Counted from the first letter of the stretch, positions 18,452 through 28,429 are shown. The stretch is DNA of 64,000 bases from Pseudomonadota bacterium (GCA_018816735.1 JAHIVH010000083.1:1-64000), one strand, 5' to 3'. Notes: a model not told the origin generated them from the sequence alone. Numbers and translations are program-made.

Positions 18452-18453
18452 TA

Positions 18454-19935
18454 TTATCTTTCAGAATTCCTGAACGCCTCATTCAGTTTTTCGCCAAGAG
18501 AACCGACCTGTTGACTTTTCGAATCTTCGGAAAAAGTTTTCCACTCAGCCCGATCTGTCTCATCGGTGAGATCAAATGAAAGTTTTCGTTCATCAGCGCT
18601 GATGGATTCAACCACCACAGTCAAGGCATCCCCCTGCTTCAATTTTTCCACTGAAGACGGGTCGTGGAACTGATTGATTTTGGATTTGGGAAGAAGGCCT
18701 GTAATACCGGGAGCCACGGAAATAAAATACCCAAACGGTTCCTTCCGTTCAATCGTGCCCTTGAAGACCTTGCCTTTGCTGTATGTATTTTCCGCGCCTG
18801 CCCAGGGATCGCCTGCGGCGTCTTTCATGCTGAGCGAGATCCGCTTTTTTGAAATATCGATATCCTTGATGACAACATGAATCATGTCTCCGGGATTCAC
18901 CACATCCGAGGGGTTTACCACCCGTTTGACATAGCTCATTTCACTGATATGAACCAATCCTTCAATACCGGGCGACAATTCCACAAAAACACCGAACTTG
19001 GTACAGCGTACCGCTTTTCCGGTGATAGTGTCTCCAACACTGAATTTTTTTGACATATCTTCCCAGGGATTGCCTTCCGCCTGTTTGATCGAAAGGGACA
19101 TCCGGTCAGCGCCTGTTTTCGGGTCCTTGTCGATCCTGATGACGCGGACCTTTACACGATCCCCCTCTTTCAGGACTTCACCGGGTTTTTCAATTCTCGA
19201 CCAGCTGATCTCCGAAATATGAACAAGACCGTCAACACCGGGATAAAGCTCGACAAACGCGCCGAAATCCATCAGTTTTCTCACTTCCCCGTCAAACACA
19301 GCGCCGCCTTCGACTTTCTTCAAAAATTCGGCCCTGCCTTCCTTGACCTGTCTTTCAAGAAGCTCTCGTCTCGAAACAACAATGTTTTTCCCCTGGCTCT
19401 CCACACGGGTAATGATAAACTCAAAGGTATTCCCCACGTAGTCTGCAGGCGTGTCCACGTATCGGATATCGATCTGGCTTATGGGGCAAAACGCTCTTCT
19501 TTTAAAAATCTCAACGGCAAAACCGCCTTTGATCGCTTCCACCACTTTTCCGTTAACAGGGATTCGGCTGTTCCAGGCGTCGTTCACCATCTCCAGCCCA
19601 CCGTCACCGGACAGGGCACGGGATAGGATCAGTTCGCTTTCATTCAGAGACACAATGTAGAGATCAAGTTCGTCACCCACATGATAGGGCAAATTGCCGT
19701 CCTCATCCAGAAGTTCGAATTTATCCACCGCACCATCGATTTTCGAACCGGTGTCCACAAAAACGGTTTCATCGGAGATGGCGATGATCGCACCTTTTAT
19801 CTTGTCACCTTTTTTCAGATGGGTATCTATATTTTTTTCATAGGCCTCTAACAAGTCTGCAAAATTTTCTTCACCCATGGAGGCGCTCTCTTCATCTCCG
19901 TCTATTTCGTTGTCGTCAGAATGGTTATCCTGCAT
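18454..19935 (-). CDS. S1 RNA-binding repeat protein (ribosomal protein S1-like)
   Basis: A 493-residue protein with five S1-type OB-fold repeats after an acidic N-terminus of about 40 residues. The repeats begin near residues 41, 125, 210, 297 and 384; repeats 3 and 4 are the most typical ('GAFVELYPGVDGLVHISEISW', 'GVFVELSPGIEGLVHISEMSY' type). It binds single-stranded RNA. E. coli S1 has six repeats and 557 residues, so this is either a shorter S1 or a paralogue; the gene name is therefore left open. AAGGA precedes the ATG. Tail to tail with rubrerythrin. Confidence 0.9.
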   Translation of the reverse strand: MQDNHSDDNEIDGDEESASMGEENFADLLEAYEKNIDTHLKKGDKIKGAIIAISDETVFVDTGSKIDGAVDKFELLDEDGNLPYHVGDELDLYIVSLNESELILSRALSGDGGLEMVNDAWNSRIPVNGKVVEAIKGGFAVEIFKRRAFCPISQIDIRYVDTPADYVGNTFEFIITRVESQGKNIVVSRRELLERQVKEGRAEFLKKVEGGAVFDGEVRKLMDFGAFVELYPGVDGLVHISEISWSRIEKPGEVLKEGDRVKVRVIRIDKDPKTGADRMSLSIKQAEGNPWEDMSKKFSVGDTITGKAVRCTKFGVFVELSPGIEGLVHISEMSYVKRVVNPSDVVNPGDMIHVVIKDIDISKKRISLSMKDAAGDPWAGAENTYSKGKVFKGTIERKEPFGYFISVAPGITGLLPKSKINQFHDPSSVEKLKQGDALTVVVESISADERKLSFDLTDETDRAEWKTFSEDSKSQQVGSLGEKLNEAFRNSER

Positions 19936-19985
19936 TTCCTTATTCCTTTTTCCAAATAAATCATCAATTATGGTGATATCAACGC

Positions 19986-22307
19986 TTAATGTATTGTTTT
20001 TGTCTGCAACTCAGGCCGAAAAACCATGATCATTGCTGGCAGAATGATCATGTCACCCAATAATGCAAACAACATCGAAAAACCGGTCAAAAGGCCGAAT
20101 GTCCGTACCGGTATTACACTGCCGAATACGAGCAGACCGAAACCGACAAAAAGAACCACCGATGTTATGACTATCTGTTTACCCACATCTGAATAGGTTT
20201 GCCTGATTGCCTTTTTTAAATCCGGTTCCAGGATGGCATTTCGTTTCAGTCTTACCGTAAAATGGATCGTATCGTCAACCGCGATTCCAAGAACTACACT
20301 TGCAATCAATATGGTGGCTACGTCAAGCGGAATATTAAACCAGCCCATAATTCCCATGGTCACCGCTATGGGGAACATATTGGGAATCATGCAGATAAGC
20401 GTCAAATATAATCTGCGGCAGACCAGAAGCATCATTAAAAAAATCAGAAAAAATGCGATGGAAAAACTTTTCAGAAAGGTGCTCATCAGGTTCTTGTCCA
20501 TTTTCAGGTAAAGCTTGGTGAGGCCTGTAATCTGATACGTGAACCGGCCTTTCAACTCCGGATCAAGATACTGTTCAATTTTTTCGAAAAGTGCATAAGC
20601 CTGTTCATTTGAAATCATGCTGCTTTGAAAAGACACCCGGGCCTCCATGAAATCGGAAGACACCATCCGGCTGGTCAGATCACTGTCGGCAAGCTCGTAA
20701 TAATCAATAATTTCGGCTTGGGTTTCCGGGATTCTGAAATCATCCGGATTCCCGGTGTTGAAGGCTTTGTTGACCTCTTTAAAATAATCTGAGATGGCAT
20801 AGGATACCGATATATTGTCATACGCTTTCGCAATCCGGGTTTTAATTTCATCGATAAACCGGAGACTCTCAGGATGGGTAAAATCAAATGCTTCTCCCGT
20901 TGCCTTCACGAGCAGATTAATGGGCAGACTGCCTACCATATGACGATCGATATAATCCATATCCCTTTTCATTTGATTGGATTCAGGAAAATACCGGACC
21001 TGGTTGGTTTCAATTTTTATTCTGGATATACCGATACCGGTGATGATGAAAACGCCAACGGCCGCAAAACATATGAGCAGGTAATGACTGGTGGTGAAAC
21101 GGCTTGTACCCTTTAGGAAATCGGAAAACAGATCCTTTTTATTATTCCCGCCCGCCGCAGGATGGTGTACCTTTATTTTTTTCTTGAAAAGCACGAGCAT
21201 CGCTGGAACAAATGTCATGGTGATCAGAAAAGAAATCGCGATACCAACGGCTGTGTAAAATCCGAATATCCTTACAGGGCGGATCTGGCTCACCACAAAA
21301 GAAAGAAAACCGATGCAGGTGGTAAGCGTGGTAAACAGGCAGGCAATCCAGACATGATTCATTGCATTGAAAATCGACTCCCTGCTGCCGTTTCCAAGGG
21401 ATGTTTCCTGACGGTATTGGGACAGAAGATGAATGGATGCGGAAACCGATATGGCCAAAAGGATCGCAGCCATCATGGATGAAATCATGTCGAATGTTTC
21501 TCCGGCGAGGACCACCAATCCAATACTCCAAAATAGGATAATGATCAGATTAAAAAAGGTAATCAGGGAGAGCCAGGCATTCTTCAGCAATACCCCTGTG
21601 AGAAAAATGATAAAAATCAAAATAATGGGCGTGATGGTCTCATTGTCTTTCTGAACGTGGTAATTCAACTCGGTTTCAAGATACACAATACCTGAGTATC
21701 TCAATTTCAGGCGGCCTTTCATCCCCGATTCGGCCGCATCGATGATTTTGACCATGAGATCCCGTTTGGCTTCCACATGCATATTTGCAATCTCGCAGAT
21801 GATCGCCGTAATCCTGGAATTTTCCGATATGAGCATGTTGACGATGCCCTGACTGGATAATGCCTTTTTTCGGGCAGACAAAATCTCAGAAGGCGTGAGC
21901 GGCCGGGATGAAGCCAGATTGATTTCGGGAAACAGTTTTCTGAATTCAATAGAATCCCCTTCTGAGATTACGGTTTCCGCCTCTGTCACGCTGAAAACAC
22001 GCAATACCCCATGAATCGCTTTAACCGCATCGGATATCCTTTTGATGGTAGTGATATTTTCCGTCGTGAAAATATCCGCATCCTCAAATACGATCAGAAA
22101 TTGATGTTCGTTTCCGTAGGTTTCCTGAAATGCCTTGTAAACTTTTAAATCCTCATCTGACGTGTTAAAATATTTTTCAACATGATTGACATATTGCTGC
22201 TGAATAAAATAATAGGAAAAAGGCACGGATAAAATGATAATCAGGACAATCAGTTTTTTGGAGTGCACGAGTGTTGAATTGATGATCTTCTCGACTTGAA
22301 TGGGCAT
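19986..22307 (-). CDS. RND superfamily exporter (MMPL/SSD type)
   Basis: A 773-residue inner-membrane protein with the two-fold RND layout. Each half has one helix, a large periplasmic loop, and a bundle of five helices; the bundles lie near 220-375 and 600-760. The second includes 'GIAVDDTIHFTVRLKR' and the first 'AISVSASIHLLSQYRQ', the conserved transmembrane segment 4 pattern of MMPL and sterol-sensing-domain exporters. Proton-driven export of a lipid or hopanoid-like molecule is the family expectation; the cargo is unknown. No adaptor or outer-membrane channel gene is adjacent. It may share a transcript with the S1-repeat gene 50 bases downstream. Confidence 0.9.
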   Translation of the reverse strand: MPIQVEKIINSTLVHSKKLIVLIIILSVPFSYYFIQQQYVNHVEKYFNTSDEDLKVYKAFQETYGNEHQFLIVFEDADIFTTENITTIKRISDAVKAIHGVLRVFSVTEAETVISEGDSIEFRKLFPEINLASSRPLTPSEILSARKKALSSQGIVNMLISENSRITAIICEIANMHVEAKRDLMVKIIDAAESGMKGRLKLRYSGIVYLETELNYHVQKDNETITPIILIFIIFLTGVLLKNAWLSLITFFNLIIILFWSIGLVVLAGETFDMISSMMAAILLAISVSASIHLLSQYRQETSLGNGSRESIFNAMNHVWIACLFTTLTTCIGFLSFVVSQIRPVRIFGFYTAVGIAISFLITMTFVPAMLVLFKKKIKVHHPAAGGNNKKDLFSDFLKGTSRFTTSHYLLICFAAVGVFIITGIGISRIKIETNQVRYFPESNQMKRDMDYIDRHMVGSLPINLLVKATGEAFDFTHPESLRFIDEIKTRIAKAYDNISVSYAISDYFKEVNKAFNTGNPDDFRIPETQAEIIDYYELADSDLTSRMVSSDFMEARVSFQSSMISNEQAYALFEKIEQYLDPELKGRFTYQITGLTKLYLKMDKNLMSTFLKSFSIAFFLIFLMMLLVCRRLYLTLICMIPNMFPIAVTMGIMGWFNIPLDVATILIASVVLGIAVDDTIHFTVRLKRNAILEPDLKKAIRQTYSDVGKQIVITSVVLFVGFGLLVFGSVIPVRTFGLLTGFSMLFALLGDMIILPAMIMVFRPELQTKTIH

Positions 22308-22581
22308 GCCTTGCCTTTCAGATTAATTTTTTTTGTCATATTAGCGGGAATATCCAGTGCGTCAAGACCGATTATTCAAATGAAAAAAAAACGCTTGACT
22401 TTTGGTTGTATTTATTATCCATATTCATTAGACCAATTCAACAAACCCATTATTAGCAAATAAAACAGGTTTGTCAAAACAATTATGATTTGCAGGCCAG
22501 CGCTTCTTAGTTCGGCCGCCTGGACCTGTTGGGATGAAACATTCTTTTTCCCGGCCTGCCGGAGAAAAAAGGAGGAATCAC

Positions 22582-23991
22582 ATGAGAGATGTTTACATTA
22601 TAGGTGCCCATACGATTCGATTCGGGAAATACCTTGAGAAAAGTACAAAAGATCTCGCCATGGAAACCGTTAAAGGATGTCTGAAAGATGCCACAATCGA
22701 TAAAAAAGATATCCAGGCATTATGGTTTTCAAATTCAGGATGGGGGTACTCGAAAGGTCAGGATTGCATCAGGGGGCAAGTGGCGCTGAGGCCAATGGGA
22801 ATTGACACGATTCCCATAACAAACGTTGAAAACGCATGTGCCAGCGGTTCAACAGCATTTCATCATGCCTGGCTGAGTGTGGCGGCAGGCCTGTATGATA
22901 TCAGCATGGCGGTCGGAGCTGAAAAACTCTACAACGAAAACAAGACAGCCATCTTTGCAGGGTTTTTAAGTGGTATCGATATTGAAAACTGTGTTGAGAT
23001 CGCAGAAGGATTATCCGATTTTTCACTGACTTCGGAAGACAAAAAAAATATCGATATTTTTAAAATAAAATATCAGCCCCAGGAACAAAACGGTTCAAAA
23101 AAACCCAAAAAGAAAAAACCGATGAAACAGACGCTCAAGGAATTACGGGATTCTATCACGGTGGCGATTAATCTGGGGGAAAAACTGGGCTATGGTACTG
23201 TAAGGAAAATGCGAAAATTTTCTGCTGGCGACCATTCTCCTTTCATGGATATCTATGGATATTCCGCAAGACAACACATGAAAAAATATGGCAGCACCAT
23301 AGAACAGCTTGCCATGATCGCGTCCAAAACCCATTTTCACAGCACGTTGAATCCAAATGCCCAATATCGTTTTGAAGTGCCTGTGGAAAAAGTTCTGGCA
23401 GACAGAATCGTAAGTTTCCCGATTACCCGTGCCATGTGCGCACCGATTGGTGATGGCGCGGCATCCGCCATTCTCTGCTCCGAAGACGTGGTAAAAAGAT
23501 TGGGGCTTTCCGGTCAGGCGGTTAAGATAAGGGCATCCATTCTGGGTTCGGGAAAAGCTCATCCAAAGGGCGAGGAAGGTCCTGAAATTGGTGAACGACT
23601 CGCAAACCAGGCATACACGGTAGCAGGTGTGGGGCCGCAGGATATCAGCTTTGCAGAAGTGCATGATGCCACCTCTTTTGGAGAACTGGTCCAGGCGGAA
23701 AACCTGGGATTCTGTCCAAAAGGTGAAGGCGGAATCCTTGCTGAAAAAGGTGAAACAAAGCTTGGCGGTAAAATTCCAATCAACACCAGTGGCGGTTTGA
23801 CTTCCCGAGGCCATCCAATCGGAGCCTCAGGCCTTGCCCAGATCCATGAAATGGTTACGCAGTTAAGGGGTCAGGCAGGACCGCGTCAGGTGGAAGGCGC
23901 CAAGCTGGGTATGGCTGAAAATGGCGGCGGCGCTCTCGGTACAGAAGAAGCAGCCATGTGTATGCATATTTTTGAAGCCCCGTCAAAATAA
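22582..23991 (+). CDS. Thiolase-family acyl-CoA acetyltransferase with Lys-rich insertion
   Basis: A 469-residue thiolase, which would cleave a 3-ketoacyl-CoA with CoA. Seen: nucleophile Cys86 in 'VENACASGS', catalytic His411 in 'SRGHPIGASG', and 'AENGGGALGT' where many thiolases have the second catalytic Cys (CxG); here that Cys is absent, as in SCP2-type thiolases. Residues about 150-190 form a lysine-rich insertion (KKPKKKKPMK). ATG 22582 follows AAGGAGG; the frame is open 48 bases further upstream without a ribosome site. First gene of an operon of beta-oxidation-like genes. Confidence 0.9.
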   Translation: MRDVYIIGAHTIRFGKYLEKSTKDLAMETVKGCLKDATIDKKDIQALWFSNSGWGYSKGQDCIRGQVALRPMGIDTIPITNVENACASGSTAFHHAWLSVAAGLYDISMAVGAEKLYNENKTAIFAGFLSGIDIENCVEIAEGLSDFSLTSEDKKNIDIFKIKYQPQEQNGSKKPKKKKPMKQTLKELRDSITVAINLGEKLGYGTVRKMRKFSAGDHSPFMDIYGYSARQHMKKYGSTIEQLAMIASKTHFHSTLNPNAQYRFEVPVEKVLADRIVSFPITRAMCAPIGDGAASAILCSEDVVKRLGLSGQAVKIRASILGSGKAHPKGEEGPEIGERLANQAYTVAGVGPQDISFAEVHDATSFGELVQAENLGFCPKGEGGILAEKGETKLGGKIPINTSGGLTSRGHPIGASGLAQIHEMVTQLRGQAGPRQVEGAKLGMAENGGGALGTEEAAMCMHIFEAPSK

Positions 23992-24001
23992 TTAACAACC
24001 C

Positions 24002-24032
24002 GGGTTCACTTGTTTTTCTTTCAAGTGAACCC
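24002..24032 (+). terminator. Strong intra-operon hairpin
   Basis: Perfect 11-base-pair stem GGGTTCACTTG / CAAGTGAACCC with a nine-base T-rich loop, between the thiolase stop and the next ATG. No T-run follows, so it may halt some transcripts or protect the thiolase mRNA end, setting different levels of the first and later genes. Confidence 0.6.
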
Positions 24033-24052
24033 CAAACCTGTGGAGATTAAAG

Positions 24053-24781
24053 ATGGCGAAATCGAAATTGCCTGATCTTTCAGAGTGGACTCCTGTTGAA
24101 AAAATCATTATGGAGCGAAGAAGCACCCGGGCCTTTAAAAAGGAACCCATTCCTGACTTCATGATTCGAAGAATCCTGGAATCCGGAAGATTTGCACCTT
24201 CAGCGGGGAATGCCCAGCCCTGGCGTTTTGCCGTGGTTAAAAGTCCGGATGTTCTGGCAGAAATGGAAAAAGATGCTGTTAAAATGGCCAAAGTCTTTAT
24301 GTGGTTCCTGGACTATTCCAGGAGCAAGTTTCGAAAATTATTTTTAAAACCGATAACCAAATTTTATATCCGCCTCCTTCCAAACGAACTGCATCCGGTA
24401 CCGTTCGGGCTTTTAAAACAGATTGCCAAGGACAAGGCTCCTGTTTTCCATGATGCGCCTACGCTCATTCTCCTGATTGAAGACAGACGCGGCGTGTCAT
24501 CTCCGCCAATGGATTTGGGTATCTGTGGGGAGAACATGGTTCTTGCCGCCCATTCCATGGGGGCTGCCACATGCTGGATAGGGCTTATAAAACTGCTCAT
24601 GTATTATCCGAAATGGAAAAAATTTTTTAACATCAAATATCCATACAAACTCCATATCTGCATAGCTGTCGGATGGCCAAAGGTCAAATCGGACGGAGAA
24701 GTGCCCAGAGAAGTTCAATTGGTAGAATGGTATGAAGGATCACTAAAAGACAGACCAAGGGTTGAAACACAGGGGGTATAA
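24053..24781 (+). CDS. Nitroreductase-family flavoprotein in the acyl-CoA operon
   Basis: A 242-residue FMN oxidoreductase, longer than the 188-residue one at 9116. Seen: 'MERRSTRAFKKEPIP' FMN motif near residues 18-35, 'FAPSAGNAQPWRFAVV', 'GICGENMVLAAHSMGAATCWIG', and 'CIAVGWPK'. It has an extra basic segment around 85-115 that may lie on the membrane. In an operon with a ferredoxin-fused CoA ligase and acyl-CoA dehydrogenases it may reduce an enoyl or ring double bond; this is inference. GGAG precedes the ATG and the stop abuts the next start. Confidence 0.88.
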   Translation: MAKSKLPDLSEWTPVEKIIMERRSTRAFKKEPIPDFMIRRILESGRFAPSAGNAQPWRFAVVKSPDVLAEMEKDAVKMAKVFMWFLDYSRSKFRKLFLKPITKFYIRLLPNELHPVPFGLLKQIAKDKAPVFHDAPTLILLIEDRRGVSSPPMDLGICGENMVLAAHSMGAATCWIGLIKLLMYYPKWKKFFNIKYPYKLHICIAVGWPKVKSDGEVPREVQLVEWYEGSLKDRPRVETQGV

Positions 24782-24782
24782 C

Positions 24783-26888
24783 ATGGGACATCAAAATATA
24801 AGCTGGTTTACCAAAATTCCGGATTATATAAACGCAAAAGAAATGAGGACCGGTATCCTCACATTCGACGACACCAAATGCAAACGATGCAATATCTGCA
24901 CATTTATCTGCCCGGCAAGATCTATTATAAGGGACACATCCGACAAGAAATCATTACCCAGTCTTTCCTTTACCGCACCAGGAGTTGCAGACTGCATTGC
25001 CTGCGGGTGCTGTCTTGCGGCCTGCCCGGAAGGCGCCATTTCCATATCGAGAAGTTTTAATCCGGGATATTACTTCAAGCGATTGACACAGACATCCACA
25101 CTCTCGTACCCAAAAGCATATCAACATCCGGATGAAAATGCTTACGGAAAGGAAAACACACCATCTGCCATGAATTCTTCCAGTTTGGGATTCAAAGAAA
25201 AGATGAGGCAAAAAATGCAGTCCCTTTCCATTCTCAAAGACTCCCTTTTGGGACTTAACCGGTTTGTTTTAAATGAGATGGCCCACGGCCGGTTCAAGGA
25301 ACTTCTGAAATGGCGAATCAAGGGTGACGCCAATGATATCTCCTGGGCACAGCTTCTTGAAGAAAAGGCGAAAGAAGTCCCGGACAAGACATACCTCCTT
25401 TACAGGGATGAATCGTTTACCTACCGCGACATGGATAACAATGCCAACAAAATTGCCAACTATCTGTTAAAATTTGGCGGTGGCAAAGGTAAGGGCCTGG
25501 GCATTTTCATGCGGAACTCTCCCCGTTTTCTTGACGTTTTCTTCGGCGCACAGAAAATCGGCATGTATCTGGTACCCATCAACCCGGAACTCAAAGGGGA
25601 AGGTCTTTCCTACCTGATCAACCACAGCGATATTGAAGGCATTGTCCTTGATGCAGAGCTTGTTTCTTCCATAGAAACCGTCAGGGATCAGCTGGAACAT
25701 GTCAACTACTTCATCGTGGATGATATTGAAGAAGAAGCAAAACCATTTGAGATTCCCGATACCATGGAACGTCTTTCCAATGCGTACGGTATGTCGATGA
25801 CAAACCCGAAAGTCGGGTATAACAAGGAAGATATATGCCTGATTATCTATACATCCGGCACTACCGGAAGACCGAAAGGTGTTGTGTACCGGTATAAAAC
25901 ATCTTCCGTGAAATTATTGTCCCTAGTCGCCCAGATTCTGGTCAAGCCCGATGATATCTATTACACGTATCTGGCCTTATGTCATGGAAATGCCCTGTTT
26001 ATTACGACCACACAATCCATGGCACGAAATGCCACCATGGCGCTTTCCCGGAAATTTTCCGCAAGCCGTTTCTGGGAGGATATCAGAAAATACGATGTAA
26101 CCCTTTTCAATACCATCGGTTCCATCATCCCTATTCTCATGAAACAGCCGGAAAAACCGGATGACAGAGACAATAAGGTCAGGGTGGTGGTTTCAGCAGC
26201 ATGCCCTGCAGAAATGTGGGTGCCGTTTGAGAAGCGTTTCAGCGTTAAACTCTATGAGGGATATGGTGCGGTTGATGGCGGAGGAAAAGGGGTGATGAAT
26301 TTGGGGACAGCCCCTCCCGGATCGCTTGGGAGAATCCCGCCTTTCGTCACTTATAAACTGGTGGATGAAAATGACAATGAAGTACCGCCTGGCATACCGG
26401 GCGAACTGATATTTGAAGACAAGAAAAACAAAAGCCGGGTTGAATATTATAAAAATTCGGAAGCATCTGATAAAAAGTCAAAAGACGGCTGGATTCGAAC
26501 AGGTGATTTGATTCGGGAGGATTCAGAAGGCTACCTCTATTTTGTGGGAAGAAATACGGAATCAATGAGAAAAGGCGGAGAGAACGTATCTGCCTATGAA
26601 GTCGAACTGGTGATCATGGAGCATCCGTCTGTTGAAGAAGTCGCCGTTTATGCGGTTCCTTCCGACATGGCAGAAGATGAGATCATGGCATCTGTCACAC
26701 TTGTCGATGGTGGCAAGCTCGATCCAAAAGAACTGGTTTCATTCCTCGAAGACAAACTGGCCAAGTATGCCATTCCCCGATATATCAGGATTGTAGACGA
26801 TTTTCAAAAAACCAATACGCACAGGGTAATTAAAAGAATCCTTGAAAAAGAGGGCGTCACAAAAGATACATTTGACGCGCGCGCTTAG
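24783..26888 (+). CDS. Ferredoxin-acyl-CoA synthetase fusion protein
   Basis: A 701-residue fusion. Residues 1-90 form a two-cluster ferredoxin (C33-x2-C-x2-C-x3-CP and C71-x2-C-x2-C-x3-CP). Residues about 190-700 form an AMP-forming CoA ligase: P-loop 'YTSGTTGRPKG' near 356-366, 'GDLIRED' and 'RKGGENVSAYEVE' near the hinge, and a C-terminal lysine-containing segment 'KTNTHRVIKR'. It resembles fatty-acid transport protein-type ligases that activate long-chain or bulky acids. The ferredoxin part has no known role in adenylation. The ATG at 24783 lies one base after the previous stop with GGGGG upstream. Confidence 0.9.
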   Translation: MGHQNISWFTKIPDYINAKEMRTGILTFDDTKCKRCNICTFICPARSIIRDTSDKKSLPSLSFTAPGVADCIACGCCLAACPEGAISISRSFNPGYYFKRLTQTSTLSYPKAYQHPDENAYGKENTPSAMNSSSLGFKEKMRQKMQSLSILKDSLLGLNRFVLNEMAHGRFKELLKWRIKGDANDISWAQLLEEKAKEVPDKTYLLYRDESFTYRDMDNNANKIANYLLKFGGGKGKGLGIFMRNSPRFLDVFFGAQKIGMYLVPINPELKGEGLSYLINHSDIEGIVLDAELVSSIETVRDQLEHVNYFIVDDIEEEAKPFEIPDTMERLSNAYGMSMTNPKVGYNKEDICLIIYTSGTTGRPKGVVYRYKTSSVKLLSLVAQILVKPDDIYYTYLALCHGNALFITTTQSMARNATMALSRKFSASRFWEDIRKYDVTLFNTIGSIIPILMKQPEKPDDRDNKVRVVVSAACPAEMWVPFEKRFSVKLYEGYGAVDGGGKGVMNLGTAPPGSLGRIPPFVTYKLVDENDNEVPPGIPGELIFEDKKNKSRVEYYKNSEASDKKSKDGWIRTGDLIREDSEGYLYFVGRNTESMRKGGENVSAYEVELVIMEHPSVEEVAVYAVPSDMAEDEIMASVTLVDGGKLDPKELVSFLEDKLAKYAIPRYIRIVDDFQKTNTHRVIKRILEKEGVTKDTFDARA

Positions 26889-26912
26889 GGCCTGTCATCA
26901 GGAGACAAAATA

Positions 26913-28415
26913 ATGTTATCAAGATCTGAAATCAAATCGTTTATTGAACGGACACCCAGTTTTAAAAACACCATGCCGAGTCTTCAGGCCATCCCCAAAA
27001 GTCCCCGATGGATGATTCGGGAGACCCAGGAAGTCATTGCCATTGCACGAAAATTTAACGAAGAGGTTGTAAAACCATATGTACTTACACTTGACAGAAA
27101 AATGCATGAAGATCCGGATTATCTGCCCTGGGATTTTGTAAAAAAAGCAAATGAATGGGGGTTGTATACCATGTGGATACCCAAACTTTTCGGAGGCAGA
27201 GGGTATAACATGGCATCCATGTCCGTGTTTGTGGAGGAAATAGGCTCTGTCTGCCTTTCCATGGCCAATCTTATCGGTGTGCATTACCTTGGCGTTGCAA
27301 CCCTTGTTGCAAGCTGGAATACCAGACTCATCGACCGGATCTGCCGGGATGTCGTAAAAGGAGAGAAAACAGGAGAACCATGCCTCATCACCCTTGCAAT
27401 CACAGAACCGGGTGCAGGGACAGATGTTGAAGAGATGGATCTCGCAGATAAAGGCAACATCACGTGCAAGGCTGAAAAGGTTCCGGGCGGATACAAACTG
27501 AATGGCACCAAAATATTCATCTCTAACGGCCATGTGTCTGTCTGGCATATGACCATAGCCTACGAAAATCTGGACAAACCTTCGGATGCCACAATCATGG
27601 TGGCTGTAAAAACAGGCATGGACGGGTTTTCTTTTGGCCGTATGGAACATAAAATGGGGCAGAAAGGATGTCCTGCAAGCGAACTGATTTTCAAGGATTG
27701 TTTTGTTCCTGATGACCTTGTGGCGGTTGATACGCGTCAGATTGACAAACTCAACAGATCGAAAAAAGATACCATGCAGCAAATTATTGATTATGTGGTT
27801 GCTGCGACCCGCGCAGGTGTCGCCGGTTTTGCCACAGGTGCGGCCAGAGGTGCGTTTGATGCAGCGATACAATTTGCAGCAGGCACAAAAGTAAATGGAA
27901 AACTCCTCATCAATCATGAGTGGGCCCAGTGCATGCTGGCTGAAATGTACAAGAATGTCTCTCTTGCCCGTATTTCTTATGTAGAGACCAATTATGCCAA
28001 TAACCTGTTCGGGATGTACAAATTGCTGCAATTAAAACCGGTATACTACTTTCTTAAAATCGTACCCCATTTTCTTCTGGATAAAATCGCACCCGGTTTT
28101 TTAAATAAACCGTTCATGACATGGGTGTTCAGAAAACTCCAACTGGACTTTCAAACCGATGAAGATTTTCACTGCACATCAGGCTGGGGATCTCTTGCCA
28201 AATTTTCTGCAACGGATCTGGGGATCAAAAACTGCCATATGGCCCTGGAGATGATGGGACAGGCGGGCTTGAGGCATGACCGGTATGCAGAAAAATTTTT
28301 CCGGGATGCCAAATTGCTTCAGATCTACGAAGGTACCAATCAGCTGAACAGATTGAATGTTTTCAAATGCTTCATGGCAAACGATTACCCCCAAGCGGTT
28401 GTTTTTGAAGAATAA
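26913..28415 (+). CDS. Acyl-CoA dehydrogenase, catalytic subunit type
   Basis: A 500-residue FAD enzyme that would introduce a double bond into an acyl-CoA. Seen: 'LITLAITEPGAGTDVEEM' FAD-binding loop, 'KLNGTKIFISNGHVS', and the C-terminal 'IYEGTNQLNR' with the putative base Glu473. It is longer than usual (about 380) owing to an insertion around 345-405 ('KIVPHFLLDKIAPGFLNKPF'). It is followed after 14 bases by a second, shorter dehydrogenase-like gene that lacks this Glu, suggesting a heteromeric enzyme. Confidence 0.92.
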   Translation: MLSRSEIKSFIERTPSFKNTMPSLQAIPKSPRWMIRETQEVIAIARKFNEEVVKPYVLTLDRKMHEDPDYLPWDFVKKANEWGLYTMWIPKLFGGRGYNMASMSVFVEEIGSVCLSMANLIGVHYLGVATLVASWNTRLIDRICRDVVKGEKTGEPCLITLAITEPGAGTDVEEMDLADKGNITCKAEKVPGGYKLNGTKIFISNGHVSVWHMTIAYENLDKPSDATIMVAVKTGMDGFSFGRMEHKMGQKGCPASELIFKDCFVPDDLVAVDTRQIDKLNRSKKDTMQQIIDYVVAATRAGVAGFATGAARGAFDAAIQFAAGTKVNGKLLINHEWAQCMLAEMYKNVSLARISYVETNYANNLFGMYKLLQLKPVYYFLKIVPHFLLDKIAPGFLNKPFMTWVFRKLQLDFQTDEDFHCTSGWGSLAKFSATDLGIKNCHMALEMMGQAGLRHDRYAEKFFRDAKLLQIYEGTNQLNRLNVFKCFMANDYPQAVVFEE

Positions 28416-28429
28416 TCAAGGAGAGTAAG

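Noticed and set aside
26919-28031. 370-codon open frame on the minus strand inside the acyl-CoA dehydrogenase gene
   Set aside because: It is fully covered by a clear dehydrogenase gene on the other strand, is rich in Cys, His and Phe as antisense shadows are, and matches no family.
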